Below are positions 7,546 through 15,481 of a DNA stretch of 45,657 bases, one piece after another. This stretch comes from Lentimicrobiaceae bacterium (GTDB taxonomy: Bacteria; Bacteroidota; Bacteroidia; Bacteroidales; F082): the NCBI GenBank assembly GCA_015061295.1, contig SUWU01000020.1:1-45657 (forward strand), read 5' to 3'. The position numbers and the translations under genes are program-made. How positions within the stretch are numbered: the stretch's first letter is position 1; each line of letters starts with the position of its first letter. The notes beneath the pieces are model-generated. The model searched no databases, was not told the origin of the DNA, and saw only the letters and a list, made by a program, of their open reading frames with translations.

Positions 7546-10107
7546 ATGAAAAGATTATTTTTAACATTATCACTGATTCTGTGCTTGACAGCTATCAACG
7601 CACAAGTCGAATATGTCGTTAATTTCAATAATTATTCGACAGGAGAAAAATGTCTTGATGGACAAGACAACTGGTCAACACACTATCAAACAGCTGGAAC
7701 CTCGCCTGACTTTGATGTAGATTACACTATAGGTGGTCTCTTGTCGCCAGATGAAAGTATCGCTGTCTTCTATCCTTACGGCGGTCCTGGCGTCGGTAGA
7801 ACTGCAACACGTAAAGCAACAGATAACTTCAACTTCAATTTCCAAGATGGCGGCATCATCGATTTTGAGTTTGATATGTATCCTGCATGGTGGGGAACAT
7901 ATGCTGGTGTCGGTCTTGACGCTGATGGCGATGGTAATATCCTCGTCGGTATGACAGAAGGCGATGGTGGCGTGACATTGAGAGTGGCAGGTAGCGGCAA
8001 CGAGAATCACCCTAATATCACACTCCCTGATGGAACCGACATCTTAGTATCAAACTATAAACAAGAGAACTGGGCAAGATATAAAATGTCTTTCGACTTC
8101 TCCGCTTTCGATGGCGCTGGTTCTTTGACAGTATTCGTGAAAGACTTCAACGGAACAAGCTGGGGCGAATGGATGCAGCTTGCTGAAGTTACAGAAGTCA
8201 ATATGGGTCTAACACCTGGTTCACAAGATTATAAAGACAATCAGATGTGGGATGCTATCTTCTTCCACTGCCAAGGTGGTACTGGTGGTTTCGACAATTT
8301 CTTAGTCCGTCAGATGCCTGAAGGTAATATGCAATATATCACTCTCGCCGACATACCTAAGCAGTTAATCATTAACCCTCCTTATACCTTAGAAGCAACA
8401 ACAACATCAGGACTTCCTGTGTCTTTCGAAATAGTAAGCGGTCCAGCTACAATAGATGGTAACGTTATGACACTCACAGGTGAGGTCGGAACAGTGATAC
8501 TCAAAGCTACTCAAGCTGGCGATGACACATGGCTCCCTGCTCCTGACGTGGTGAAGACCTTCGAAGTGATAGACCCTATGGCTTACTCTCCAGAGATAAA
8601 AGTACGTCGCCCTTATGACGCTACAAACGTTTATCTCCCTAACTTGAAACCTATAATATTAAATGTCAGCCTTCAGATAGAACATGCCGACGCTCTCCTC
8701 TTTGAAGAGGTGAAATGTACTATAGACGGTGAAGAAGTGTTGTTATCAACAGACTTCCCTAACGACCCTGAAAACGGATACTTCTATGCCTATTGGACTC
8801 CTTCTCGTTATGGAGAACATACTATGACAACTTCGATTACTACCTCTGGAGGTAAAGTGACAGAAGCAATAACATCTTTTAATATCACTAATGAATATGA
8901 TAACGTCGATGTGACAGCTTTCAACGGCGACCTTCAATGTACACCAACAATACATTCGGCACAAGGTGAATATGTCTTCCCTACACACGTGGGTGCCTTC
9001 AACGAAATAACAGCTTATTATGACCATAACTGTATCAATGGTGATTGTGACCCTTACGACCGCGTAGGTGGCGTTAAGATAAGAGACTATCGCGGCAATT
9101 GGATGGAACTCTATCGTTATACAACTCCTTTCGGTATTGAATGTGAGGATAATGTCGATGTTACCGACTTCACTTCTTTATTGCAAGGTCTCGTAGAGTT
9201 TGAACTTTATTTCGAGTCATGGGACGGAAGCGGTTATCAGCCAACATTGTCTTTCAATATGGTTAAAGGTACTCCTGAATATTTATACGTCGATGTTGAA
9301 GAAGTATGGTTCAATACTTATGCCTTCGGCGATTATGCCAACTTACAACCTGTTCCAAGGGTAGATTATAGCTTCAACGAACAAACTCTTGCAGCAAGCC
9401 TGAAAATCATAACATCAGGACATAACTGGAGTAGTAACACAAGCCCTAACTATACCATCAACACTGGTAATGCAGCTGAGTTCTACGAAGCTACTCACGG
9501 AGTGAAAATCAATAATGAACATAAGTTTGAACAACATCTGTGGAGAGGCTGTTCTCCTAACCCAGCAGAATGTCAACCACAACCAGGTACATGGTACAAC
9601 ACTCGCTCTGGATGGTGCCCTGGCTCAATAGTGATGGTATGGGACTACGATTTGTCGGAATATATTAAAGACGAAACTATCAATATCTTCTACGAGTTCG
9701 ATCCTACTTATGTTGACTTATGTCACCCTAACCACCCTGACTGCGTGACAGGACAAAATGGATGCCCTAACTGTGAGGCTCCAGATAACCCAGTGTTGAG
9801 AGTGTCAGGTAAAGTGCTATCATACGGTAATGAAGTGGAAGTGTTTGAAAATGAAACATCAATAGAGGAAATACCTTCATATAACGTAGAGTTCTTCCCT
9901 AACCCAGCTCATAATAATGTAAGATTCTCTTCCGATTATGAAGATGGTAAGTTGAGTGTTCTTATCCTTAACGCTAACGGACAAGAAGTGAAGAAGTTCA
10001 CCTTCAGCGGCAGCAAAACCGTTGATGTCTCCGACCTCACAAGCGGAGTATATTTCGTCAAGATATTAGGAAACACTATGACAACAAAGAAACTCGTTAT
10101 CAGATAA
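7546..10107 (+). CDS. Peptide-N-glycosidase F-like protein with T9SS sorting domain
   Basis: Predicted to cleave the bond between Asn and the first GlcNAc of N-glycoproteins. The 853-residue order is: signal peptide (LTAINA, cut near 19-20); a beta-sandwich, LamG-like region to about 265; an Ig-like segment (about 270-345); a second beta domain (about 345-445); a PNGase F module (about 454-740); and a T9SS type A sorting domain (about 776-853, with FFPNPAHNN and GVYFVKIL). The catalytic module aligns with Elizabethkingia PNGase F by motif: DCDPYDR (Asp505, for D60), ELYFESW (Glu557, for E118), NAAEFYEATH (Glu645, for E206), KGTPEY, and GWCPG (689-693). All three key acids are present. The Cys pair flanking E206 in PNGase F is replaced by Ala and Tyr. 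It is the last gene of the SusC-SusD operon, before a strong terminator. The assignment rests on remembered family sequence, not on a search. Confidence 0.9.
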   Translation: MKRLFLTLSLILCLTAINAQVEYVVNFNNYSTGEKCLDGQDNWSTHYQTAGTSPDFDVDYTIGGLLSPDESIAVFYPYGGPGVGRTATRKATDNFNFNFQDGGIIDFEFDMYPAWWGTYAGVGLDADGDGNILVGMTEGDGGVTLRVAGSGNENHPNITLPDGTDILVSNYKQENWARYKMSFDFSAFDGAGSLTVFVKDFNGTSWGEWMQLAEVTEVNMGLTPGSQDYKDNQMWDAIFFHCQGGTGGFDNFLVRQMPEGNMQYITLADIPKQLIINPPYTLEATTTSGLPVSFEIVSGPATIDGNVMTLTGEVGTVILKATQAGDDTWLPAPDVVKTFEVIDPMAYSPEIKVRRPYDATNVYLPNLKPIILNVSLQIEHADALLFEEVKCTIDGEEVLLSTDFPNDPENGYFYAYWTPSRYGEHTMTTSITTSGGKVTEAITSFNITNEYDNVDVTAFNGDLQCTPTIHSAQGEYVFPTHVGAFNEITAYYDHNCINGDCDPYDRVGGVKIRDYRGNWMELYRYTTPFGIECEDNVDVTDFTSLLQGLVEFELYFESWDGSGYQPTLSFNMVKGTPEYLYVDVEEVWFNTYAFGDYANLQPVPRVDYSFNEQTLAASLKIITSGHNWSSNTSPNYTINTGNAAEFYEATHGVKINNEHKFEQHLWRGCSPNPAECQPQPGTWYNTRSGWCPGSIVMVWDYDLSEYIKDETINIFYEFDPTYVDLCHPNHPDCVTGQNGCPNCEAPDNPVLRVSGKVLSYGNEVEVFENETSIEEIPSYNVEFFPNPAHNNVRFSSDYEDGKLSVLILNANGQEVKKFTFSGSKTVDVSDLTSGVYFVKILGNTMTTKKLVIR

Positions 10108-10130
10108 CATTCTCGATAACATATATCACA

Positions 10131-10168
10131 AAAAAGTCGGTTCCTTTCAAAGGAACCGACTTTTTTTT
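10131..10168. terminator. Bidirectional intrinsic terminator
   Basis: GTCGGTTCC and GGAACCGAC form a perfect 9-bp stem around a TTTCAAA loop. The stem is flanked by six A on the left and eight T on the right, so it has a U-tract in either direction. It ends the SusC-SusD-PNGase operon rightward and probably the atp operon leftward. Confidence 0.9.
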
Positions 10169-10175
10169 AGCCATT

Positions 10176-10243
10176 AGCTGTTGGCTTTGCGAGACGTGTC
10201 AATGTGTATTTATTATGCAGGTATCATTGATGCGTCTCTGCTT
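10176..10243 (+). repeat. 68-bp stem-loop repeat, copy A
   Basis: GAGACGTGTCAATG (10191-10204) pairs with CATTGATGCGTCTC (10225-10238) around a 20-nt loop, using two G-U pairs. The whole 68 bp differs from copy B (22254-22321) at only three positions. Both copies are preceded by a 7-bp GCTGTTG-type array. Confidence 0.9.
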
Positions 10244-10260
10244 TGTGTCTCCAAAGAGTC

Positions 10261-11136
10261 TTATCCTTTCAAGGCTTCGGCTCCGCTGACAATCTCTACA
10301 AGCTCGTTGGTGATGGCACTCTGACGAGCTTTGTTGTATGTTAAGTTAAGTTCTTTTAACAACTCAGTGGCGTTGTCGGTGGCTTGTGTCATAGATATCA
10401 TGCGAGCTCCCTGCTCCGAAGTATAGCTGTTTAATAATATCTTATATACTTTCAACTTCAACGACTTAGGTATCATCTCGTCTATAATGTCTTCTCTATT
10501 GGGTTGGAAGATGTAGTCCGACTCTGACTTTTGGGCTGTTGGCTGTTGGCCATTGTCCTGTTGTCTCATAATCGGCAGAAACTGTTCTGTGACTAAGATC
10601 TGTGTCGCGGCATTCTTGAATTGGTTATAGATAAAAACTATTTTATCATATTTCTTATCTTCAAAATCTCTCATCAATTTCTCGGCAAAAGGAATGACAT
10701 TATTATAAGTCAGATTGTCGAGCAGTTCATTCTCATTGCCTATGACAGGATATTTCTTGAATTTCAACGACTCTTCCACCTTAGAGCCTACACATAGAAT
10801 ATCAACCTTGTCGCTATCAAGCAATTCCTTATATTCTTCTTGTAAGTGATTTATTGTAGCGCGAATGACGTTGGCATTAAACACCCCACAAAGTCCTTTG
10901 TTAGATGAAACGGGAATTATCAGAGTTCTGCCACTCGTCTGTGTCTGTGTCAGTGTCTGTGTCTCACTCACTCTCATCATTATCTCCTCCATTTTCTCGG
11001 CGTAAGGCTGAAGTGCAGTGATGGCGTTCTGTGACTTACGTAGCTTCGATGCTGCCACCATCTTCATGGCGCTGGTAATCTGCTTGGTGGAGTTTACCGA
11101 CTCAATCCTCGTTCTGACTTCTTTGAGATTTGCCAT
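10261..11136 (-). CDS. atpG: F-type ATP synthase gamma subunit
   Basis: The central rotor shaft of F1. The 291-residue product begins with the family N-terminal helix (KEVRTRIESVNSTKQITSAM) and ends with the C-terminal helix containing NKARQSAITNELVEIVSGAEAL. It also has the SSNKGLCG motif in the Rossmann-like middle. It is the last gene of the atpB-E-F-H-A-G operon, 2 bp after atpA. Two in-frame repeat-derived segments are unusual. A 6-bp array encodes the TQTLTQTQT stretch (about residues 55-66) just before the GLCG domain. A 7-bp array encodes NGQQPTAQ (about 194-201) in a loop region. Both fall in loops that vary among gamma subunits, so the rotor helices are not interrupted. Confidence 0.97.
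   Translation of the reverse strand: MANLKEVRTRIESVNSTKQITSAMKMVAASKLRKSQNAITALQPYAEKMEEIMMRVSETQTLTQTQTSGRTLIIPVSSNKGLCGVFNANVIRATINHLQEEYKELLDSDKVDILCVGSKVEESLKFKKYPVIGNENELLDNLTYNNVIPFAEKLMRDFEDKKYDKIVFIYNQFKNAATQILVTEQFLPIMRQQDNGQQPTAQKSESDYIFQPNREDIIDEMIPKSLKLKVYKILLNSYTSEQGARMISMTQATDNATELLKELNLTYNKARQSAITNELVEIVSGAEALKG
10535..10555 (-). repeat. 7-bp array inside atpG (GCTGTTG units)
   Basis: Three 7-bp units of the AGCCAAC/GTTGGCT family. Read on the atpG strand they give the peptide QQPTA, the same word as in the RNase H (15647-15702) and FeoAB (30890-30945) arrays. Confidence 0.8.
10937..10972 (-). repeat. 6-bp array inside atpG (GTCTGT units)
   Basis: Six 6-bp units (GTCTGT with variants) are read in frame on the atpG strand as alternating Thr-Gln. 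The 6-bp period keeps the reading frame. Confidence 0.85.
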
Positions 11137-11138
11137 AG

Positions 11139-12722
11139 TTATTTCTTCAAGATGTTAACGACTTCTGATGCTACTTCTTTTAATACTTTTGTGATGTTAT
11201 CATCAAACAAACCCTCTTTGATTTGTTTCATGATGTCTTTATGTCTGTCGTTGAGTTTGAACAGATATTTCTTCTCAAACTCTGCTATCATATTTGTCGG
11301 CAGTTCTTTCATGAGGTTGTTAACTCCGCAGTATATCATCGCTACTTCTTCTTCCACTCTCATTGGCGATGACTGAGGTTGTATGAGCATCTGCACGTTA
11401 CGACGTCCTTTCTCTAATATAGATTGTGTTGCGGCGTCTAAGTCGGATCCGAATTTAGAGAAGGCTTCCAACTCACGAAATTGTGCCTGGTCAATCTTAA
11501 GCGTTCCTGCCACCTTCTTCATCGATTTGATCTGAGCCTTGCCACCTACACGCGACACCGAGATACCTACGTTGATAGCTGGGCGGATGCCTGAGTTGAA
11601 GAGGTTAGTCTCTAAGAATATCTGTCCGTCGGTGATGGATATTACGTTGGTAGGGATGTATGCCGACACGTCGCCAGCTTGTGTCTCAATGATAGGCAAC
11701 GCTGTGAGCGAGCCGCCTCCTTTCACTTTGTCTTTGAGGCATTCTGGGAGGTCGTTCATGTTTCTTGCTATCTTATCTGAGTTGATGATTTTAGCAGCGC
11801 GTTCTAACAATCTTGAGTGAAGATAGAAGACATCGCCAGGATAAGCCTCACGTCCTGGTGGACGACGTAACAGCAACGATACCTCGCGGTATGCTACGGC
11901 TTGTTTAGAGAGGTCATCATAAACTACTAAAGCGGGACGTCCAGTGTCGCGGAAATATTCTCCTATGGCAGCACCAGCGAAAGGAGCGTAGTACTGCATA
12001 GCGGCGGCATCGGATGCTGTGGCAGCAACGACAACGGTATAAGGAAGAGCGCCATTATCTTCTAAAGTCTGAACGATATTAGCGATGGTAGAGCCTTTTT
12101 GCCCGACAGCAACATATATACAATAGACAGGCTCTCCTTTGTCGTAAAACTCTTTCTGATTTAATATGGTGTCGATGGCTATCGTAGTCTTACCTGTCTG
12201 ACGGTCACCGATAATGAGCTCACGTTGTCCTCTTCCGATAGGTATCATCGCATCGATGGCTTTGATACCTGTCTGTAATGGCTCGCTGACAGGCTGACGG
12301 AAGATAACACCAGGAGCCTTACGTTCGAGAGGCATATCATAGGTCTCTCCTGTGATGACACCTTTGCCATCGATAGGGTAGCCGAGAGTGTTGACGACAC
12401 GACCGAGCATACCTTCGCCTACCTTGATAGAAGCGATACGATGAGTACATCTCACCATGTCGCCTTCTTTAATGTCGCCAGCATCATCCAACAAGACGAC
12501 ACCTACATTGTCTTGCTCTAAGTTAAGAGCGATACCCATGATACCCGTCTTCTCAAACTCCACCAACTCACCAGCTTCTACGTCTCTCATACCATAAACA
12601 CGAGCAACGCCATCGCCGATCTGTAACACAGAGCCTTTGGTGTCTAACTCCCCACTTCTGTCAAAATTGGTGAGTTCTTCAAGTAATATAGCTGAAATCT
12701 CAGCTGGTTTGATATTTTCCAT
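11139..12722 (-). CDS. atpA: F-type ATP synthase alpha subunit
   Basis: The non-catalytic nucleotide-binding subunit of the F1 hexamer. The 527-residue protein has the Walker A motif GDRQTGKT, the alpha-type [13 protein letters not shown] and [14 protein letters not shown] motifs, and the [14 protein letters not shown] and [14 protein letters not shown] signatures. The length is normal for Bacteroidota. It lies 21 bp after atpH and 2 bp before atpG, so the three are one transcript. No repeat insertions are visible. Confidence 0.99.
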   Translation of the reverse strand: MENIKPAEISAILLEELTNFDRSGELDTKGSVLQIGDGVARVYGMRDVEAGELVEFEKTGIMGIALNLEQDNVGVVLLDDAGDIKEGDMVRCTHRIASIKVGEGMLGRVVNTLGYPIDGKGVITGETYDMPLERKAPGVIFRQPVSEPLQTGIKAIDAMIPIGRGQRELIIGDRQTGKTTIAIDTILNQKEFYDKGEPVYCIYVAVGQKGSTIANIVQTLEDNGALPYTVVVAATASDAAAMQYYAPFAGAAIGEYFRDTGRPALVVYDDLSKQAVAYREVSLLLRRPPGREAYPGDVFYLHSRLLERAAKIINSDKIARNMNDLPECLKDKVKGGGSLTALPIIETQAGDVSAYIPTNVISITDGQIFLETNLFNSGIRPAINVGISVSRVGGKAQIKSMKKVAGTLKIDQAQFRELEAFSKFGSDLDAATQSILEKGRRNVQMLIQPQSSPMRVEEEVAMIYCGVNNLMKELPTNMIAEFEKKYLFKLNDRHKDIMKQIKEGLFDDNITKVLKEVASEVVNILKK

Positions 12723-12743
12723 CTTATATTTCTTTAATTATTC

Positions 12744-13307
12744 TTAAAAACCTTTAACAAATAAATTCTCACTGAAGACATCATGCAGACGCTTGATACT
12801 ACCTTTGACACTCGCATCGTAATGAAAGTCTTTGTAATTAACGATGAAACCTCCGATGATGTCTCTGTCGATGACATTATTAATCTTCACGACAAAGTCA
12901 TCTTCAATCTTATGTCTTATGATATTTACCATTCTTTGTTGGGTGACATCGTCTAATGCCACCGCAGATGTTATCGTCACTATCGCTATCTTCTTGTATT
13001 CGAGATATAACTCATAGAACTTGTCGTATATGTCGAGGAGTGCTGTCTCACGATTTTTGTCTATCATAAGTCGCATGAAATTGAGTGTTAACGATGACAC
13101 CTTATCTTTGAAAAGTTTCTCAAATATCTTTATCTTACGAGAGTTTGAGACAAAAGGTTGCGATAGTAATGACGACAACTCTTTGCTACCTTCTATGGTG
13201 TCGTTGACAAATTTCAGCTCTTCAAGAGTTTTATCGACAGTATTATTATCGACAGCAGCATCTAAGAGAGCTTTGGCATAACGCGCGACTATGATGGTGA
13301 ATTTCAT
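12744..13307 (-). CDS. atpH: F-type ATP synthase delta subunit
   Basis: The peripheral-stalk protein that joins the b subunits to the top of F1. The 187-residue, mostly helical protein fits the OSCP/delta family: IVARYAKALLDAAVDNNTVD at the N-terminus and DRDIIGGFIVNYKDFHYDAS, the typical GG(F/I)xxxxxxxxxDxS segment, near the C-terminus. It lies in the standard position between atpF (2 bp upstream) and atpA (21 bp downstream). Confidence 0.95.
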   Translation of the reverse strand: MKFTIIVARYAKALLDAAVDNNTVDKTLEELKFVNDTIEGSKELSSLLSQPFVSNSRKIKIFEKLFKDKVSSLTLNFMRLMIDKNRETALLDIYDKFYELYLEYKKIAIVTITSAVALDDVTQQRMVNIIRHKIEDDFVVKINNVIDRDIIGGFIVNYKDFHYDASVKGSIKRLHDVFSENLFVKGF

Positions 13308-13309
13308 TT

Positions 13310-13813
13310 TTATAAATTATTTTTTCCTTCAATATCTTGAAGAATGTCGTTTATATAGTCGAGTTGTTCTTTATCGGAGTCGAGTTTTTTCTCGAGTATC
13401 TTCTCAGCTATTTTTATTGAGATGTCGGCTATCTGATTTTTAATCTCTGTTGTAGCAGCCATTCTCTCGTGTTCTATACTTTCTTTAGCACTCTTTATGA
13501 TACGTTCTTTCTCTTCATTAGCCTTCACCTTAGCTTCCTCTATGAAGCTATCATATAGTTGACGTGCTTCGTATAGAATTTTCTCGCGTTCTTCTCGAGC
13601 CTGAGCGAGGAGTATCTCGTTGTCAGCTTGTAGCTGTTCCATTTCTTTATGAGTCTTCTCCGCCAATTCAAGGGCTGTGTTTATCTCTTCCTCACGTTTT
13701 TTAAGCATTTTATTTATGACGGGAAAAGCGAATTTAGCCAAGACGAAGAACACTATTCCGAATGCGAGAGTCATCCAGAACAAAAGACCGAAATCGGGGG
13801 TTATGAGCTCCAT
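13310..13813 (-). CDS. atpF: F-type ATP synthase b subunit
   Basis: The membrane-anchored peripheral stalk. The 167-residue product has one N-terminal membrane helix (FGLLFWMTLAFGIVFFVLAKF) and then a long charged, heptad-rich coiled coil (KKREEEINTALELAEKTHKE onward) with almost no glycine or proline. This is the standard b-subunit architecture. It is separated from atpE by about 90 bp holding a 7-bp repeat array and a 15-bp perfect hairpin; spacing elsewhere in the operon is tight. Confidence 0.96.
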   Translation of the reverse strand: MELITPDFGLLFWMTLAFGIVFFVLAKFAFPVINKMLKKREEEINTALELAEKTHKEMEQLQADNEILLAQAREEREKILYEARQLYDSFIEEAKVKANEEKERIIKSAKESIEHERMAATTEIKNQIADISIKIAEKILEKKLDSDKEQLDYINDILQDIEGKNNL

Positions 13814-13823
13814 ATATAAATTT

Positions 13824-13851
13824 ACAATTAACAGTTTATAGTTAACAATTT
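13824..13851 (+). repeat. 7-bp array between atpE and atpF (ACAATTA-type units)
   Basis: Four degenerate 7-bp units (ACAATTA, ACAGTTT, ATAGTTA, ACAATTT). The same family occurs at 18964, 21186, 33401 and 40220. Confidence 0.75.
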
Positions 13852-13855
13852 AGGT

Positions 13856-13890
13856 TTTCGTTGTTGCAGCCAACCGCTGCAACAACGAAA
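13856..13890 (-). promoter_or_regulatory. Perfect 15-bp hairpin just after atpE
   Basis: TTTCGTTGTTGCAGC and its exact reverse complement are separated by a 5-nt loop. The hairpin begins 12 bp after the atpE stop. On the atp strand no U-tract follows, so it is unlikely to be a full terminator. It is better explained as an mRNA-stabilising or processing hairpin that raises the dose of atpE (the c ring needs many copies) relative to the downstream genes. This function is inferred. Confidence 0.6.
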
Positions 13891-13902
13891 TCGTTACACT
13901 TT

Positions 13903-14172
13903 TTAGAGTGCGATAAGCAGGCACACAACCAATGCGAAGAACGACACGCCTTCTATCAAAGCGGCCGAGATAATCATACTTGTTTGTGCGTTACCTGCGA
14001 TCTCAGGCTGACGTGCTGTCGATTCTAACGCTGAGCTACCGATTCTACTGATACCTAAACCAGCACCGATAGTCACGATACTTGCTGCTAAAGCAGCACC
14101 TAATTTTGCCAAAGGAGCTAAGTCAACAGCTGCCTGAACTACATCTTGTAATAATACCAATAATGATGTCAT
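13903..14172 (-). CDS. atpE: F-type ATP synthase c subunit
   Basis: The ring-forming proteolipid of Fo. It is 89 residues with two membrane helices joined by the polar loop SSALESTARQPE. The ion-binding carboxylate is the Glu in AALIEGVSFFALVV of helix 2. Helix 1 carries the Gly-rich GAGLGISRIG. I see no glutamine at the helix-1 position used by Na+-type rings, so H+ coupling is more likely, though this is not proven by sequence. It lies between atpB (80 bp upstream, with a 7-bp repeat array) and a strong hairpin. Confidence 0.98.
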   Translation of the reverse strand: MTSLLVLLQDVVQAAVDLAPLAKLGAALAASIVTIGAGLGISRIGSSALESTARQPEIAGNAQTSMIISAALIEGVSFFALVVCLLIAL

Positions 14173-14227
14173 AACTTATAATTTTTGTTAAAGTTTATTT
14201 CAATTTACAATTAAACCATTCATCCCT

Positions 14228-14255
14228 CATTATACATTGTACATTATACATTTCA
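14228..14255 (+). repeat. 7-bp array between atpB and atpE (CATTATA units)
   Basis: Four 7-bp units (CATTATA, CATTGTA, CATTATA, CATTTCA). The last one contains the atpB stop codon on the minus strand. Confidence 0.75.
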
Positions 14256-15347
14256 ATGTTCTTCCTTCGCTGCCATTCCAAAATATATTGCCGACAACAG
14301 CGTAAACACATATGCTTGGATGTAAGCGACAAGCACTTCCAACACATCGGCGAATACTGCTAACAACAACGATAACACCGACATCGCTCCGCCTGCGGCT
14401 GCGCTCATCTCTCCTAAGATAAATATCATACATATAAACCCAAGTACAACGATATGTCCAGCGGTGATATTAGCAAACAAACGAACAGCCAAGACAAAAG
14501 GCTTGATGAAACAGCCTACGACCTCTATAATAGGCATCAACGGCAACGGCACCTTGAGCCACCACGGCACTCCCGGCGTGTTGAAGATGTCTTTGTAATA
14601 ATGTCTCTTTCCAGTGATGTTAGTGATGAAGAAAGTAAATAAAGCAAGTACGGCAGTGACTGCTATGTTACCTGTGATGTTAGCTCCAAAAGGAAAGAAT
14701 GGTATCAATCCTAAGAGGTTGTTAAAAAATATAAAGAAAAACACCGTCAAGAGATACGGAAGGTATTTCTCATAATCTTTGCCTATGTTGGTCTTTGCTA
14801 TATCGTCGCGCACAAATATGATAAGAGGTTCGAGGAGAGCTTGAATGCCTTTTGGTGCTTTCTCTTCTCTTTGACGGTAGCCTCTCGCTACAAGAAGGAA
14901 GACTATCACAAGAAGACTGCATGAGATAAATATCCCACAGACAGTCTTGGTGATGGATATGTCGAAAGGTTTGAGCATCGTGCCATCGTCCATCATCCTA
15001 ACAACCTTGCCCTCGTATCTGCCTTCTTCAGCAATGGCAAAACATACATCATTACCTTGTCTGTCTTTAACATGATGATGCCCATGATGAAGATGACGCG
15101 AAGAGAAACAATATAATTCCCCTTCACTGACTACTATTATCGGAAGATATATGGAGATGTGTCTGCCTTTCCATGTACATATATGCCAATCGTATGAGTC
15201 GAGGATGTGATCAAAGATAAGTTCTCCCGCATTAAACTTCTCCTCAACAGTTTCTATCTCTTCCTCTACGACATTAATATCATTACAATAGATATTGTTG
15301 TTAGTCAGTAGAATTGAGAAAATAAAAAACAAAATATATTTCTTCAT
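14253..15347 (-). CDS. atpB: F-type ATP synthase a subunit
   Basis: The Fo stator channel. The 364-residue protein has the long N-terminal extension seen in Bacteroidota atpB: a signal-like segment (MKKYILFFIFSILLTNN), then a soluble His-rich region (HLHHGHHH). The membrane domain follows, with the essential Arg in LAVRLFANITAGHIVV and the YIQAYVFTLLSAIYFGMAAKE C-terminus. It is the first gene of the local operon and is divergent from the RNase H gene across 134 bp. No perfect TAnnTTTG box was found for it; TAAATTTTG, one base too long, is the nearest. atpD and atpC, which precede atpB in many Bacteroidales, are absent here. Confidence 0.97.
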   Translation of the reverse strand: MKKYILFFIFSILLTNNNIYCNDINVVEEEIETVEEKFNAGELIFDHILDSYDWHICTWKGRHISIYLPIIVVSEGELYCFSSRHLHHGHHHVKDRQGNDVCFAIAEEGRYEGKVVRMMDDGTMLKPFDISITKTVCGIFISCSLLVIVFLLVARGYRQREEKAPKGIQALLEPLIIFVRDDIAKTNIGKDYEKYLPYLLTVFFFIFFNNLLGLIPFFPFGANITGNIAVTAVLALFTFFITNITGKRHYYKDIFNTPGVPWWLKVPLPLMPIIEVVGCFIKPFVLAVRLFANITAGHIVVLGFICMIFILGEMSAAAGGAMSVLSLLLAVFADVLEVLVAYIQAYVFTLLSAIYFGMAAKEEH

Positions 15348-15469
15348 GTCGTATCAGCACATAATTAAAAAAGATATGCAATTCTACAAAATTTATCAAC
15401 ATAATTGCAAATGAAATATTAATTTTTTCAAAAAAAATAATCTTGCTGATAATGATTTAAAATCTTTAT

Positions 15470-15477
15470 TACTTTTG
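15470..15477 (+). promoter_or_regulatory. -7 box of the RNase H gene
   Basis: TACTTTTG matches the TAnnTTTG consensus and ends only 4 bp before the ATG at 15482. Transcription would therefore start at or next to the start codon, suggesting a leaderless mRNA. Confidence 0.6.
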
Positions 15478-15481
15478 CATC

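Noticed and set aside
13856-13890. Rho-independent terminator inside the atp operon
   Set aside because: The stem is strong but no T-tract follows on the transcribed strand.
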